Below, one piece after another: positions 9,095 to 17,657 of a stretch of 64,000 nucleotides of DNA; the stretch's first letter is position 1, and each line of letters opens with the position of its first letter. Source of the DNA: Salipiger abyssi (lineage in GTDB: Bacteria > Pseudomonadota > Alphaproteobacteria > Rhodobacterales > Rhodobacteraceae); assembly GCF_001975705.1 (NCBI RefSeq), contig NZ_CP015093.1:1364001-1428000 (forward strand). The letters are read 5' to 3'. The notes under the pieces are model-generated. The model did not search any database. It saw nothing but the letters and a program-made list of their open reading frames with translations, and was not told where the DNA came from. Made by a program: the position numbers and the translations under genes.

Positions 9095-9985
9095 ATGCGC
9101 CGCTTCGCCCTCATCGCCGTGCCCTATCTCTGGCTGCTGGTGCTGTTCCTCGTCCCCTTCGTGATCGTACTCAAGATCTCGCTCTCGGACGTGGCGCTGG
9201 CGCGGCCGCCCTATATGCCGCAGCTCGACCTCTCCACCGGCTGGGAGGGCCTCAAGGCGTTCTTCGCCGAGCTGGATTTCGAGAATTTCACCTTCCTGAC
9301 CACCGACGATCTCTACTGGAAGGCCTATCTCAGCTCGCTCAAGATCGCCGCCATTTCGACCCTGCTGACCCTCGCGGTGGGCTATCCCATCGCCTACGGC
9401 ATGGCCCGCGCCGCGCCCGAATGGCGCCCGACCCTGCTGATGCTGGTGATCCTGCCGTTCTGGACCTCCTTCCTGATCCGCGTCTATTCCTGGATGGGCA
9501 TCCTCTCCACCGAGGGCGTGCTGAACACGGTGCTGCTCAAGATCGGGATCATCTCGGAACCGCTGATGATCATGAACACGCCCACGGCGGTCTATATCGG
9601 CATCGTCTACACCTACCTGCCCTTCATGGTGCTGCCGATCTATTCGGCGCTGGAAAAGATGGACGAGAGCCTGATCGAGGCCGCCGAGGATCTCGGCTGC
9701 TCCAAACTCGCGGCCTTCTGGCTGGTCACCTGGCCGCTGTCGAAAAACGGCATCGTCGCCGGCAGTTTTCTGGTCTTCATCCCGGCGCTCGGCGAATTCG
9801 TCATCCCCTCGCTGCTCGGCGGCTCCGGCACGCTGATGATCGGCAAGGTGCTCTGGGAAGAGTTCTTCAACAACCGTGACTGGCCGGTGGCCTCGGCGGT
9901 TGCGGTGATCCTGCTGCTGATCCTGATCGTCCCCATCGTGCTGTTCCAGCGCAACGAGCAGAAGGCACGGGAGGCGGAAGGATGA
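9095..9985 (+). CDS. potH: Polyamine ABC transporter permease (PotB/PotH type)
   Basis: 296 residues with about six membrane helices. The first is at ~6-27, and an extended periplasmic loop with DLSTGWEGLKAFF follows. The EAA cytoplasmic loop is clear: SLIEAAEDLGCSKLAAFWLVTWPLS. It forms the translocation pore with PotI. A strong AGGGAGGG precedes the ATG. Order and length match the PotFGHI paradigm. Confidence 0.9.
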   Translation: MRRFALIAVPYLWLLVLFLVPFVIVLKISLSDVALARPPYMPQLDLSTGWEGLKAFFAELDFENFTFLTTDDLYWKAYLSSLKIAAISTLLTLAVGYPIAYGMARAAPEWRPTLLMLVILPFWTSFLIRVYSWMGILSTEGVLNTVLLKIGIISEPLMIMNTPTAVYIGIVYTYLPFMVLPIYSALEKMDESLIEAAEDLGCSKLAAFWLVTWPLSKNGIVAGSFLVFIPALGEFVIPSLLGGSGTLMIGKVLWEEFFNNRDWPVASAVAVILLLILIVPIVLFQRNEQKAREAEG

Positions 9986-10006
9986 CCGTTCACGCCAGCG
10001 CCCCCC

Positions 10007-10068
10007 GTCCCGGCCCCTCACGCTCGACATGCGTGGCAAGCCATGAGGCCCCGGAACAAGTCCGGGGC
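10007..10068. repeat. Second composite REP-like element, between potH and potI
   Basis: GTCCCGGCCCC at 10007-10017 is followed by CCCCGGA-ACAAG-TCCGGGG at 10049-10067. It matches the potG-potH element in order and in the flanking GAGG...CGG, while the middle bases differ. Two copies inside one operon indicate insertion or conversion of a mobile-like palindrome. Confidence 0.65.
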
Positions 10069-10082
10069 GGGGAGGTCACACA

Positions 10083-10904
10083 ATGAGACGCTTCTCCTGG
10101 TTCAACGCCACCTCACTCACGCTGGGCTTTGCCTTCCTCTACCTGCCGATGATCCTGCTGGTCATCTACAGCTTCAACGAAAGCCGTCTGGTGACTGTCT
10201 GGGCGGGGTTCTCGACCAAATGGTATGGCGAGCTGTTCCGCGATCAGGAATTCCTCGATGCCGCATGGGTCACGGTCAAGGTCGCGGTGTTCTCCTCGAC
10301 CCTCGCGACGATCCTCGGCACCATGGCCGCCTATGTGCTGGTGCGCGCGGGCCGTTTCCTGGGCCGCACCCTGTTTTCCGGCATGATCTATGCGCCGCTG
10401 GTCATGCCCGAGGTGATCACCGGCCTGTCGCTGCTGCTGCTCTTCATCGGCATCGGGCTCGACCGGGGCGTCTTTACCATCGTGCTGGCCCACACCACCT
10501 TTTCCATGTGCTACGTCTCGGTGGTGGTCTCCTCGCGGCTCAGCAGTTTCGACCGCTCGCTGGAGGAGGCGGCGCTGGATCTCGGCTGCTCGGCTTTCGA
10601 GGCGTTCCGGCTGGTCACCCTGCCGATCATCGCCCCCGCCGTGATCTCCGGCTGGCTGCTGGCCTTCACCCTGTCGCTCGACGATCTGGTCATCGCCAGC
10701 TTCACCACCGGCCCCTCGGCCACCACCCTGCCGATCAAGATCTTCTCGGCGGTGCGGCTGGGTGTCAGCCCGCAGATCAACGCGCTCTCGACCATCCTGA
10801 TCGCCATCGTCACCATCGGCGTCATCACCACCTCGATCATCACCAAGCGTGCCTCGCAGGCGCAGGCGCGCGACGAACAGGCCGCGATCCGCGCCGAAGA
10901 CTGA
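10083..10904 (+). CDS. potI: Polyamine ABC transporter permease (PotC/PotI type)
   Basis: 273 residues, about six membrane helices. The N-terminus LTLGFAFLYLPMILLVIYSFNES is the classic PotC/PotI opening, and the EAA loop reads LEEAALDLGCSAFEAFRLVTLPII. It pairs with PotH. The stop is one base from the start of the downstream FAD oxidase gene, which indicates a single mRNA. Confidence 0.9.
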   Translation: MRRFSWFNATSLTLGFAFLYLPMILLVIYSFNESRLVTVWAGFSTKWYGELFRDQEFLDAAWVTVKVAVFSSTLATILGTMAAYVLVRAGRFLGRTLFSGMIYAPLVMPEVITGLSLLLLFIGIGLDRGVFTIVLAHTTFSMCYVSVVVSSRLSSFDRSLEEAALDLGCSAFEAFRLVTLPIIAPAVISGWLLAFTLSLDDLVIASFTTGPSATTLPIKIFSAVRLGVSPQINALSTILIAIVTIGVITTSIITKRASQAQARDEQAAIRAED

Positions 10905-10905
10905 T

Positions 10906-12225
10906 ATGAAACGCATCTACGAAGCCGCGGCCTACGGGCCGCAGGGGGCCTGTTTCTGGGCCGATACCGTCAGCGGCGACGACTGGCCCGCCCTGCCCGG
11001 CCCGCGCCACACCGAGGTCGCCGTGATCGGCGGCGGCTTTACCGGCCTCTCCACCGCGCTGCATCTGGCGCAGGACGGGGTGGAGGTCACCCTGCTGGAA
11101 GCGGGTCACGCGGGCTATGGCGCCTCGGGGCGCAATGGCGGGTTCTGCTGCCTCGGCGGCTCCAAGGCCAGCGACGCGCAGCTTCGCCGGCACTATGGCC
11201 CGCGTGGGCTCGCTGCCTGGCGGCAGACCGAGAAAGACGCCGTCGCCACGGCGGCGCGGCTGATCGAGGCGCACGGGATCGAGGCCGACATCCATTCCGA
11301 GGGCGAGACCATCATCGCCCATTCCCCCCGCGCCTTCGGCAAGCTGAAGGCCGGGCTCGACGGCATGGCTGAGGCCTACGGCACCCGCCTGCGCCTGACC
11401 GAGATGGAAGAGATGGCGGCGGAGGGACTCGGCGGGCCGTTCTTCGGCGCGCTCACCATCCCGCTGGGCTTTGCGCTGAACCCGCGCAAATATCTCGCCG
11501 GGCTCGCCCGCGCCGCGCAATCCGCCGGCGCCACGCTGCATGCGCACAGCCCGGTCACGGCGCTGTCCCGGCAAACCCGCTGGCAGCTCGACACGCCGCA
11601 GGGCAGACTTACCGCCGACCGGGTGATCCTCGCCACCAATGGCTATTCGTCAGAGGATCTGCCCGACTGGCTGCGCGCCCGCTACCTGCCGGTGCAATCC
11701 AGCGTCATCGTCACCGAGCCGATTTCGTCCGAGCTGCAAGCGGCGCAGGGCTGGAGCTCGCACCAGATGGCCTATGACAACCGGTTCCTGCTGCATTACT
11801 TCCGCCTGATGCCGGACAACCGCTTTCTCTTCGGCATGCGCGGCGGGCTTACCGCGACGCCGCGCGCGCAGACGGCGATTTCGCGCAAGATCCGCGCCGA
11901 TTTCGCCGCCATGTTCCCGGCCTGGCGCGATGTGACCGTAAGCCACGAATGGGCCGGGCTGGTCTGCATCATGGCGAGCCTCACACCCTTTGCCGGTGCG
12001 GTGCCGGATCACCCGGGCCTCTTCGCCGGGATGGGCTATCACGGCAACGGCGTGGCGATGGGCACCCATACGGGCATGCTGCTGGCCGATCTGGTGCAGG
12101 GCAAGACACCGCGCGCACCGATCCCCGAGGCGATGCGCCACCCGCCGCGCCGCTTTCCGCTGGGCCGCTTCCGCCGCGCGCTGCTGGCGCCGGCCTATGC
12201 CACGGCGGGTCTGCTGGATCTCTGA
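10906..12225 (+). CDS. FAD-dependent amine oxidase, PuuB-like (gamma-glutamylputrescine oxidase family)
   Basis: 439 residues, DAO-type flavoprotein. The Rossmann motif is VAVIGGGFTGLSTALHLAQ (about residues 38-56). GYGASGRNGGFC is the family's FAD-contacting segment and MGYHGNGVAMGTHTG the C-terminal FAD loop. E. coli PuuB oxidises gamma-glutamylputrescine; position at the end of potFGHI supports a polyamine-related amine substrate. No PuuA, PuuC or PuuD(Glu) partner is visible here, so the exact substrate is uncertain. ATG 10906 follows the potI stop; a longer start inside potI is unlikely. Confidence 0.8.
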   Translation: MKRIYEAAAYGPQGACFWADTVSGDDWPALPGPRHTEVAVIGGGFTGLSTALHLAQDGVEVTLLEAGHAGYGASGRNGGFCCLGGSKASDAQLRRHYGPRGLAAWRQTEKDAVATAARLIEAHGIEADIHSEGETIIAHSPRAFGKLKAGLDGMAEAYGTRLRLTEMEEMAAEGLGGPFFGALTIPLGFALNPRKYLAGLARAAQSAGATLHAHSPVTALSRQTRWQLDTPQGRLTADRVILATNGYSSEDLPDWLRARYLPVQSSVIVTEPISSELQAAQGWSSHQMAYDNRFLLHYFRLMPDNRFLFGMRGGLTATPRAQTAISRKIRADFAAMFPAWRDVTVSHEWAGLVCIMASLTPFAGAVPDHPGLFAGMGYHGNGVAMGTHTGMLLADLVQGKTPRAPIPEAMRHPPRRFPLGRFRRALLAPAYATAGLLDL

Positions 12226-12228
12226 GCG

Positions 12229-13791
12229 CTACCAGCCGGCATCGAGCCGCTTCTGCGCCGGGGCATCTTCGGGCGCATCGAGAAAGGCGCGCGCGGCGCG
12301 GGCCATGGCGTCGCGCTCCTCGGGATCGAAGCGCGACAGGGTCTTGTAGACCAGCGCCATGCGCGGGTTGTCGGCAAAGCGCTCTTCGTTCTCCATCAGG
12401 AAATTCCAGTAGAGATAGTTGAACGGGCAGGCCCCCTCGCCGGTGCGTTTCTTGTGGTCGTAATCGCAGCCCCGGCAGTAATCCGACATTCGGTTGATGT
12501 AAGAACCCGAGGCGGCATAGGGCTTGGAGCCCAGCAGCCCGCCATCGGCATGTATCGCCATGCCATGGGTGTTGGGCAGCTCGACCCAGTCGAACGCATC
12601 GGCATAGACCGCCAGATACCATTCCTCGATCTGCGCCGGCGCCACGCCCGCCAGCAGCGCGAAATTCCCCGTCACCATCAGCCGCTGGATGTGATGCGCA
12701 TAGGCGTTGCGCCGCGTGGTGCCGATGACCTCGGACATGCAGCGCATCGCGGTCTCGCCGCTCCAATAGACCCAGGGCAGATCGCGGGTCGCGTTCAGGT
12801 GGTTGGTCTCGGCATATTCGGGCATCTCCGTCCAGTAGACGCCGCGCACGAATTCGCGCCAGCCGAGGATCTGTCGGATGAATCCCTCGGCGGCATTCAG
12901 CGGCACATCGCCCTTGCGCCAGGCATCCTCGGCACGCTCGCAGACCTCCGCCGCCTCCAGCAGGCCGAGATTGAGATAGGGCGAGATCAGCCCGTGAAAC
13001 AGGAAATCCTCACCCGCCTTCATCGCATCCTGATAATCGCCGAAACAGGGCAGCGCGTCGGCGATGAAGTGATCGAGCGCGGCCAGCGCGTCCTCGCGCG
13101 TCACCGCCCAGCCAAAGCGGTCGAGATCGCCGAAATGATCGTCAAAGCGCTCGGCCACCAGATCCAGCACCTGCCGCGTGACCTTGTCCGGCGCGAACCG
13201 GTCGCGCCTGGGCGGGCGCAGATCGCGGGGCAGCGATTTGCGGTTCTCCTTGTCGAAATTCCACTGCCCGCCCTCGGGCTCGCCATCAGCCATCAGGATG
13301 CCGGTGCGCCGCCGCATCTCGCGGTAAAACGTCTCCATCCGCAGGCTCTTGCGGCCCTTCGCAAACGCGGCAAAGCCGTCGCGGCTGCAATAGAACCGCG
13401 TGTCCTCGCGGATCTCGACCGGAAGGCCAAGCGCCTCCTCCCAGCCCGACATCATCTCCCAGACCCGCCACTCGCCGGGCTCGGTCACCACCACCCTGTC
13501 GGGGTCGTGGCGTTTCACCGCGCGGGCCAGCTCATCGGAAAAGCTCTGGCTGTTGTCGGCATCGTCCAGCGTCACGTAGTCGACGCTGATGCCCTCGCCG
13601 CGCAGCGCCTCGGCAAAATGGCGCATGGCCGAGAGGATAAGCGCGATCTTCTGCTTGTGGTGGCGCACATAGCGCGCCTCCTCTCTCACCTCGACCATCA
13701 GAACCACGTCGTTTTCCGGGTCGAGATCCTCCAGCGAAGACAGCCCCCGCGTCAGCTGATCGCCGAGGACGAAGCATAAATTTCCGCTCAT
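12229..13791 (-). CDS. FeS-type prokaryotic (6-4) photolyase / cryptochrome (FeS-BCP, PhrB/CryB class)
   Basis: 520 residues. The N-terminal Rossmann-like part (LCFVLGDQLTRGLSSL) resembles the DUF523/PhrB antenna domain, and the helical FAD domain follows. The C-terminal cluster C-x2-C (YCRGCDYD) and GACPFNYLYWNF, with a further Cys upstream, supplies the [4Fe-4S] ligands of this class. NLGLLEAAEVCERAEDAW and GWREFVRGVYW are typical FAD-pocket segments. Expected role: light-driven repair of (6-4) photoproducts, or blue-light signalling as for Rhodobacter CryB. It is divergent from DUF2177, and the gap is only 65 nt. Confidence 0.9.
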   Translation of the reverse strand: MSGNLCFVLGDQLTRGLSSLEDLDPENDVVLMVEVREEARYVRHHKQKIALILSAMRHFAEALRGEGISVDYVTLDDADNSQSFSDELARAVKRHDPDRVVVTEPGEWRVWEMMSGWEEALGLPVEIREDTRFYCSRDGFAAFAKGRKSLRMETFYREMRRRTGILMADGEPEGGQWNFDKENRKSLPRDLRPPRRDRFAPDKVTRQVLDLVAERFDDHFGDLDRFGWAVTREDALAALDHFIADALPCFGDYQDAMKAGEDFLFHGLISPYLNLGLLEAAEVCERAEDAWRKGDVPLNAAEGFIRQILGWREFVRGVYWTEMPEYAETNHLNATRDLPWVYWSGETAMRCMSEVIGTTRRNAYAHHIQRLMVTGNFALLAGVAPAQIEEWYLAVYADAFDWVELPNTHGMAIHADGGLLGSKPYAASGSYINRMSDYCRGCDYDHKKRTGEGACPFNYLYWNFLMENEERFADNPRMALVYKTLSRFDPEERDAMARAARAFLDAPEDAPAQKRLDAGW

Positions 13792-13804
13792 TTCCGCCCC
13801 CCCT

Positions 13805-13832
13805 GCAACTTGTTGCGCCCGGGCCCCGTCTC
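13805..13832 (+). promoter_or_regulatory. Candidate ECF-sigma promoter for the DUF2177 gene
   Basis: GCAACT, 16 nt, then CGTCTC. The spacing and elements equal those of the candidate promoter at 19030-19003 in front of the FAD oxidoreductase operon (GCAACC-N16-CGTCCC). A start site near 13837 would leave a 20-nt leader with GGGAG before the ATG. The AAC / CGT grammar is typical of ECF promoters. Confidence 0.6.
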
Positions 13833-13856
13833 TCCCTCAAACCAGGGAGAATACGG

Positions 13857-14261
13857 ATGCAACTTATCGTGCTCTACATCGCCACGCTGGTGGTGTTTCT
13901 CGCCGTCGACATGGAAGGCATCAGGCGGCTGATCAAACCGGTCTTCGAGCGCCATGTGGGCGACATGCTCGCCGATCCGCCGCGCCTTGGCCCGGCGGCG
14001 GTGTTCTATCTGTTCTATATCGCGGGCGTTTTGTGGTTCGTCTCGGTGCCGGCGCTGAACGCGGGCCGCCCGGTGCAGGCGCTGCTCGCCGGGGCGCTGC
14101 TGGGGCTGATGTGCTACGGCACCTACGAGTTCACCAACTACGCCACGCTGCGCGGCTGGTCCTTTCAGCAGGTGGTCATCGACACGCTGTGGGGCGGCGC
14201 GCTGACCGGCGGTTCGGCCTGGGCGGGCGTGATGATCGCACGGCTGCTGCCGTCGGGCTAA
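13857..14261 (+). CDS. DUF2177 family membrane protein
   Basis: 134 residues, four hydrophobic segments. The family signature is seen in VDMEGIRRLIKPVFERHVGDML and MCYGTYEFTNYATLRGWSFQQVVIDTLWGG. Biochemical function is unknown. Homologues are often found beside photolyase, Cfa-like and ECF sigma genes, as here, which hints at a membrane role in light or oxidative stress. Expression probably depends on the ECF-type promoter just upstream. Confidence 0.82.
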   Translation: MQLIVLYIATLVVFLAVDMEGIRRLIKPVFERHVGDMLADPPRLGPAAVFYLFYIAGVLWFVSVPALNAGRPVQALLAGALLGLMCYGTYEFTNYATLRGWSFQQVVIDTLWGGALTGGSAWAGVMIARLLPSG

Positions 14262-14278
14262 GATTGGTGCGGGCATGC

Positions 14279-14977
14279 TCATGCCCCCCGGCGCAGCGCG
14301 ACCAGCGCCAGCAATCCCGCAATCCCGGTGCCCGCAAGCGCGATCACCGGGGTGTTCTGCGTGTCGAGATTGGCGACGATCACCCCCATCAGCGCCCAGC
14401 CGACGCCAAAGGCGTAGCCCAGCGCGTCGGGGCGGCACCACAGCACCGCCAGCGCCAGCGCAATCACCGCAACCAGCAATAGCAGCGCCGAGACCTGCGC
14501 CGAAAGCACGCCGAACCCGCTCAGCACCACCGCCATGGCCACGCCGGTGGCGGCGGTGAGCCAGCCGGCATAGAGCCCCACCGCCCCCAGCGCGAACGCC
14601 CCCCGCGGGGCGCGCAAGGTTGCGGCGATGGCGCCCGCCGCCATGAAGATGATCATCACCGTGGCCGCGACCGGCTGGAGATTGGCCACCGGGATCCAGA
14701 ACGCCCCCACCGCCAGGCTGAGCGCCAGCGGCAGGCGCATTTCCTGCCAGGCGATCTCCCTGCGCGCCCGCAAGAGGCCGTAGACCGCGCTTGCCAGTAG
14801 CCCCAGATAGATCACCCCCCAGATCGAGAACGCCCAGCCCACCGGCTGCACCGGCCAGCGCGACTGCACCACGGGGAACTGCGTCGGCGTGAAGCCCGCA
14901 AAGCCGTCGCTCAGCAGCGGCGAGGCGGCAAAGCCCAGCGTCAGAAGCAGCACAAGCGGGGCCAGCGCGCGGCTCAT
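14279..14977 (-). CDS. TspO/MBR-like (tryptophan-rich sensory protein-related) membrane protein
   Basis: 232 residues and about six to seven membrane segments, longer than classical five-helix TspO (~160). The region PVGWAFSIWGVIYLGLLASAVYGLL matches the conserved TspO W-x-F-x-I-W segment. First helix ALAPLVLLLTLGFAASPLL may act as a signal anchor. It is last in the operon that begins at 18970, and its ATG overlaps the SDR stop. TspO proteins bind porphyrins and respond to light and oxygen in Rhodobacter, which suits the location. The remote family match makes the name tentative. Confidence 0.6.
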   Translation of the reverse strand: MSRALAPLVLLLTLGFAASPLLSDGFAGFTPTQFPVVQSRWPVQPVGWAFSIWGVIYLGLLASAVYGLLRARREIAWQEMRLPLALSLAVGAFWIPVANLQPVAATVMIIFMAAGAIAATLRAPRGAFALGAVGLYAGWLTAATGVAMAVVLSGFGVLSAQVSALLLLVAVIALALAVLWCRPDALGYAFGVGWALMGVIVANLDTQNTPVIALAGTGIAGLLALVALRRGA

Positions 14978-15711
14978 TGCACCAGCCTTTTTGTAAGCGG
15001 CAGCGCGAGCCCATAGGGCAAGGCGCGCAGCAGTTTCAGCGGCCAGGTCAGGCGGCGCGGGAAATGCACCTCGAACGCCTTGCCGTCGAGCCCCCTGGCA
15101 ATGCGCCTTGCCGCCTGCTCGGGCTGCATGAGCCCCGGCATGGTGAAGCTGTTGCGCTGGGTGAGCCTTGTGTCGACGAACCCGGGGCTGATGAGCCGCA
15201 CGGCGATGCGCGGCGCCAGCTCGGCCCGCAGCGTCTCGGCGAGGTTGATCACCCCGGCCTTGCTGGCGGAATAGATCTGGCCCTGCGGCAGCCCGACATA
15301 GCCCGCCACCGAGCCGGTCAGCACCAGATCGCCGCCATCGCGCAGGAGCGGCGCTGCCGCGCGGGCAAAATGGAAACTGCCCGCGAGGTTCACCGTGACG
15401 ATCTGCGTGGCACGGTCGGGGTCGATCTCCAGCACCTTGCCGGGATCGTAGAGCGCCGCCAGCGTGATCGCCCGGTCGAGCCTGCCGCCCTCGGCAATAC
15501 GCGCGGCGGCGGCGGAGAGGCTCTCGCGGTCGGCCACATCCGCCGTCACCACCTCGGCGCCGCCGATCTCTTCGGCGAGCTTCTGCAATGCATCCCCGGA
15601 GCGCGCCGACAGCACCAGCCGCGCGCCGCGCGCCGCGTATTCGCGTGCCAGCGCCGCGCCGATCCCGTCCGAGGCGCCCATGATCCAGATGCGCGGCGAC
15701 GTCTCAGGCAT
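14974..15711 (-). CDS. Short-chain dehydrogenase/reductase
   Basis: 245 residues. The NAD(P)-binding GASDGIGAALAREYA, catalytic YSASKAG (Tyr-x3-Lys) with upstream Ser in LTGSVAGYVG, and a C-terminal hydrophobic tail (PLKLLRALPYGLALPL) suggest a membrane-associated SDR. ATG 15711 is chosen because it begins just before the Rossmann strand and overlaps the Cfa-like gene's stop by 8 nt. In this gene set it is a candidate for a lipid-modifying reductase step; the substrate is not known. Confidence 0.85.
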   Translation of the reverse strand: MPETSPRIWIMGASDGIGAALAREYAARGARLVLSARSGDALQKLAEEIGGAEVVTADVADRESLSAAAARIAEGGRLDRAITLAALYDPGKVLEIDPDRATQIVTVNLAGSFHFARAAAPLLRDGGDLVLTGSVAGYVGLPQGQIYSASKAGVINLAETLRAELAPRIAVRLISPGFVDTRLTQRNSFTMPGLMQPEQAARRIARGLDGKAFEVHFPRRLTWPLKLLRALPYGLALPLTKRLVQ

Positions 15712-16876
15712 GGGCAAGCCGGTACTGCACGACATCGGTGCGCCCGACCTCGAAAGCGGCGGCACAGGCGGCGAGATAAAAGCGCCAGACCCGGATGAAC
15801 GACTCGTCAAAACCCAGCTGGCGCACCTCGTCCACACGGCTGTCGAACCGCGCCAGCCAGTCGCGCAGCGTGCGCGCATAGTCCTGACCGAACCCGTGCG
15901 CATCCTCGATCCGCAGCCCGGCGCGCGACGCCTCTTCCTGAAAGCGCTGCGGCGAGGGCAGCATGCCGCCCGGGAACACGAAGCTCCGGATCATGTCGCC
16001 GCCGACGCGGTAACGGTCGAAATAGCGGTCGCTCATGGTGATGGTCTGGATCATCGCCCGGCCCTTCTCGGCCATCACCTCGCGCAGCTTGCCGAAATAG
16101 ACCGGCCAGAACCGCTCGCCCACCGCCTCGAACATCTCGATGGAGACGATGTGATCAAAGCGCCCGCGCTCGTCGCGATAATCCTGCAAGGCGATCTCGG
16201 CGCCGGGGCCGAGCCGGTCGCGGGCAAAGGCCGCCTGCTCGGTCGAAAGCGTCAGCCCCTTGGCCTGAAAATCGCCCTTCGTGAGCGCCCGCTCGGCAAA
16301 GCCGCCCCAGCCGCAGCCGATCTCCAGAAGACGACCCGAGCCATCGCCCAGCCCGTCGAGAATACGGTCGTATTTGCGCTGCTGCCCGGAGACCAGCGGG
16401 TCCGGCGCGGCGTCATCCTCGGGCGCGAACAGCGCCGAGGAATAGGTCATCGTCTCGTCCAGCCAGAGCCTGTAAAAGGCGTTGCCCAGATCGTAATGCG
16501 CCGAGATATTGCGGCGCGACCCGCGCCTTGTGTTGCGATTGAAAAGATAAAGCGCCCGCACCACCAGCGACTGCACCGGGTGGCCGTAGAGGAACGGCTC
16601 CAGCGCCTGCTCGTTGCGCAGGGCGAACACGATGAAGGCATCCAGATCGCGGCTGTCGCACCAGCCGTCGCGATAGGCCTCGGTCAGGCCGATATCGCCC
16701 CGCGCCGCCGCCGCCGGGACGGTGCGCCAGTCGTGAATGGTGAAGTCTGCCGCCGGGCCGGGCTGGCGCCCTTCGAAATGGCGGGTCTTGCCGTCGGGCG
16801 TGGTCAGCGCGAGGCTGCCAACCTCGATCCCGTCCAGGCATTTCAGCAGTCTCGTTTCGATCTGGCGTTCAAGCAT
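15704..16876 (-). CDS. Cyclopropane-fatty-acid synthase-like SAM methyltransferase
   Basis: 390 residues. The SAM-binding motif LLEIGCGWGGFAERAL, SAHYDLGNAFYRLWLDETMTYSSALF and the catalytic-region IEMFEAVGERFWPVYF are diagnostic of the Cfa family. Members act on unsaturated acyl chains of membrane phospholipids, forming cyclopropane or methyl-branched products. Linked to DUF1365 and an FAD oxidoreductase under an ECF sigma factor, it resembles the gene sets tied to methylated and furan fatty acids in Rhodobacter (UfaM-type chemistry). Product type cannot be decided from sequence alone. Confidence 0.88.
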   Translation of the reverse strand: MLERQIETRLLKCLDGIEVGSLALTTPDGKTRHFEGRQPGPAADFTIHDWRTVPAAAARGDIGLTEAYRDGWCDSRDLDAFIVFALRNEQALEPFLYGHPVQSLVVRALYLFNRNTRRGSRRNISAHYDLGNAFYRLWLDETMTYSSALFAPEDDAAPDPLVSGQQRKYDRILDGLGDGSGRLLEIGCGWGGFAERALTKGDFQAKGLTLSTEQAAFARDRLGPGAEIALQDYRDERGRFDHIVSIEMFEAVGERFWPVYFGKLREVMAEKGRAMIQTITMSDRYFDRYRVGGDMIRSFVFPGGMLPSPQRFQEEASRAGLRIEDAHGFGQDYARTLRDWLARFDSRVDEVRQLGFDESFIRVWRFYLAACAAAFEVGRTDVVQYRLAHA

Positions 16877-17657
16877 CTCGTTCCACCCTGTCCGTTGCCT
16901 CGGAATGCGTCCGGGCAAGTTGATCAGGTTTTGAGATAAATCGCACCCCGCGCAGAGCAAGCAATGCCGCCTGCCAATGGATAAGCGCCATGGTTTTCTG
17001 CGCCTGAAACGGGTGCCGCCACTTTGCGCGGCGCAGCGAGGCGCGGGTGAGGGCGCGGGCGGGACCGGCCATGGAGGTGCGAAACAGCAGCGCACCGTCG
17101 CTGTCGATCCAGTCGACCCAGGCGCCGAACCGGCCCGGCCCGGGATCGAAGCGGAACATATAGCGCCCTTCGCGCGGCAGAAAGGGCGAGACGTGAAAGA
17201 TCTTCTCGCCGGAAATCCGGTCGGAGCGCGCGATAGGGCGGTTGTCGTCGTGGCGGCACAGATAGTGATGCCGCTCGCCAAAGGTGTTCGAGACCTCGGC
17301 CAGCACCGCCCGCAGCCCCCCGGCATCGCGCGCCAGCCAGAAGCTCACCGGGTTGAACCCGTAGCCCGTGCTGCGCGGCATGGTGATCACCGTCACCTCG
17401 CAATGCCCCAGCCCCACGGGGCGCAGGTGGCTGTCGATGAAAGCGCTCATCCCGGTGCCGTCGCGCGGGCCGTAATCGCGGGTGCGCAGCGACCAGAGCC
17501 CGGCGCGGTCGGGCCGGATCGGCAGGGTGCCGGCCTCGAGCGCCGCGACGGGCAGCGCCAGAAACTGCGTGCGGTAGCGAAAGCTGCGCTCGGCATCGCC
17601 CGAGCGGGCGTGCCAGATCGCGCAATCCACCAGCGCCCCCTGCCAGAGATCGCTCAT
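16869..17657 (-). CDS. DUF1365 domain protein
   Basis: 262 residues. HLRPVGLGHCEVTVITMPRSTGYGFNPVSFWL, VSNTFGERHHYLC and KIFHVSPFLPREGRYMFRF are the conserved blocks of this family. The reaction is not established. It is nearly always found between an FAD oxidoreductase and a Cfa-like gene, exactly as here (overlaps of 4 nt upstream and 8 nt downstream), so it should act in the same lipid-modification path. Confidence 0.88.
   Translation of the reverse strand: MSDLWQGALVDCAIWHARSGDAERSFRYRTQFLALPVAALEAGTLPIRPDRAGLWSLRTRDYGPRDGTGMSAFIDSHLRPVGLGHCEVTVITMPRSTGYGFNPVSFWLARDAGGLRAVLAEVSNTFGERHHYLCRHDDNRPIARSDRISGEKIFHVSPFLPREGRYMFRFDPGPGRFGAWVDWIDSDGALLFRTSMAGPARALTRASLRRAKWRHPFQAQKTMALIHWQAALLALRGVRFISKPDQLARTHSEATDRVERDA

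Noticed and set aside
13791..13816. GCAAC element on the minus strand in front of the photolyase gene
   Set aside because: It comes from the palindrome GCAACTTGTTGC; no CGTC lies 16 nt downstream, and the start would fall within the coding region.
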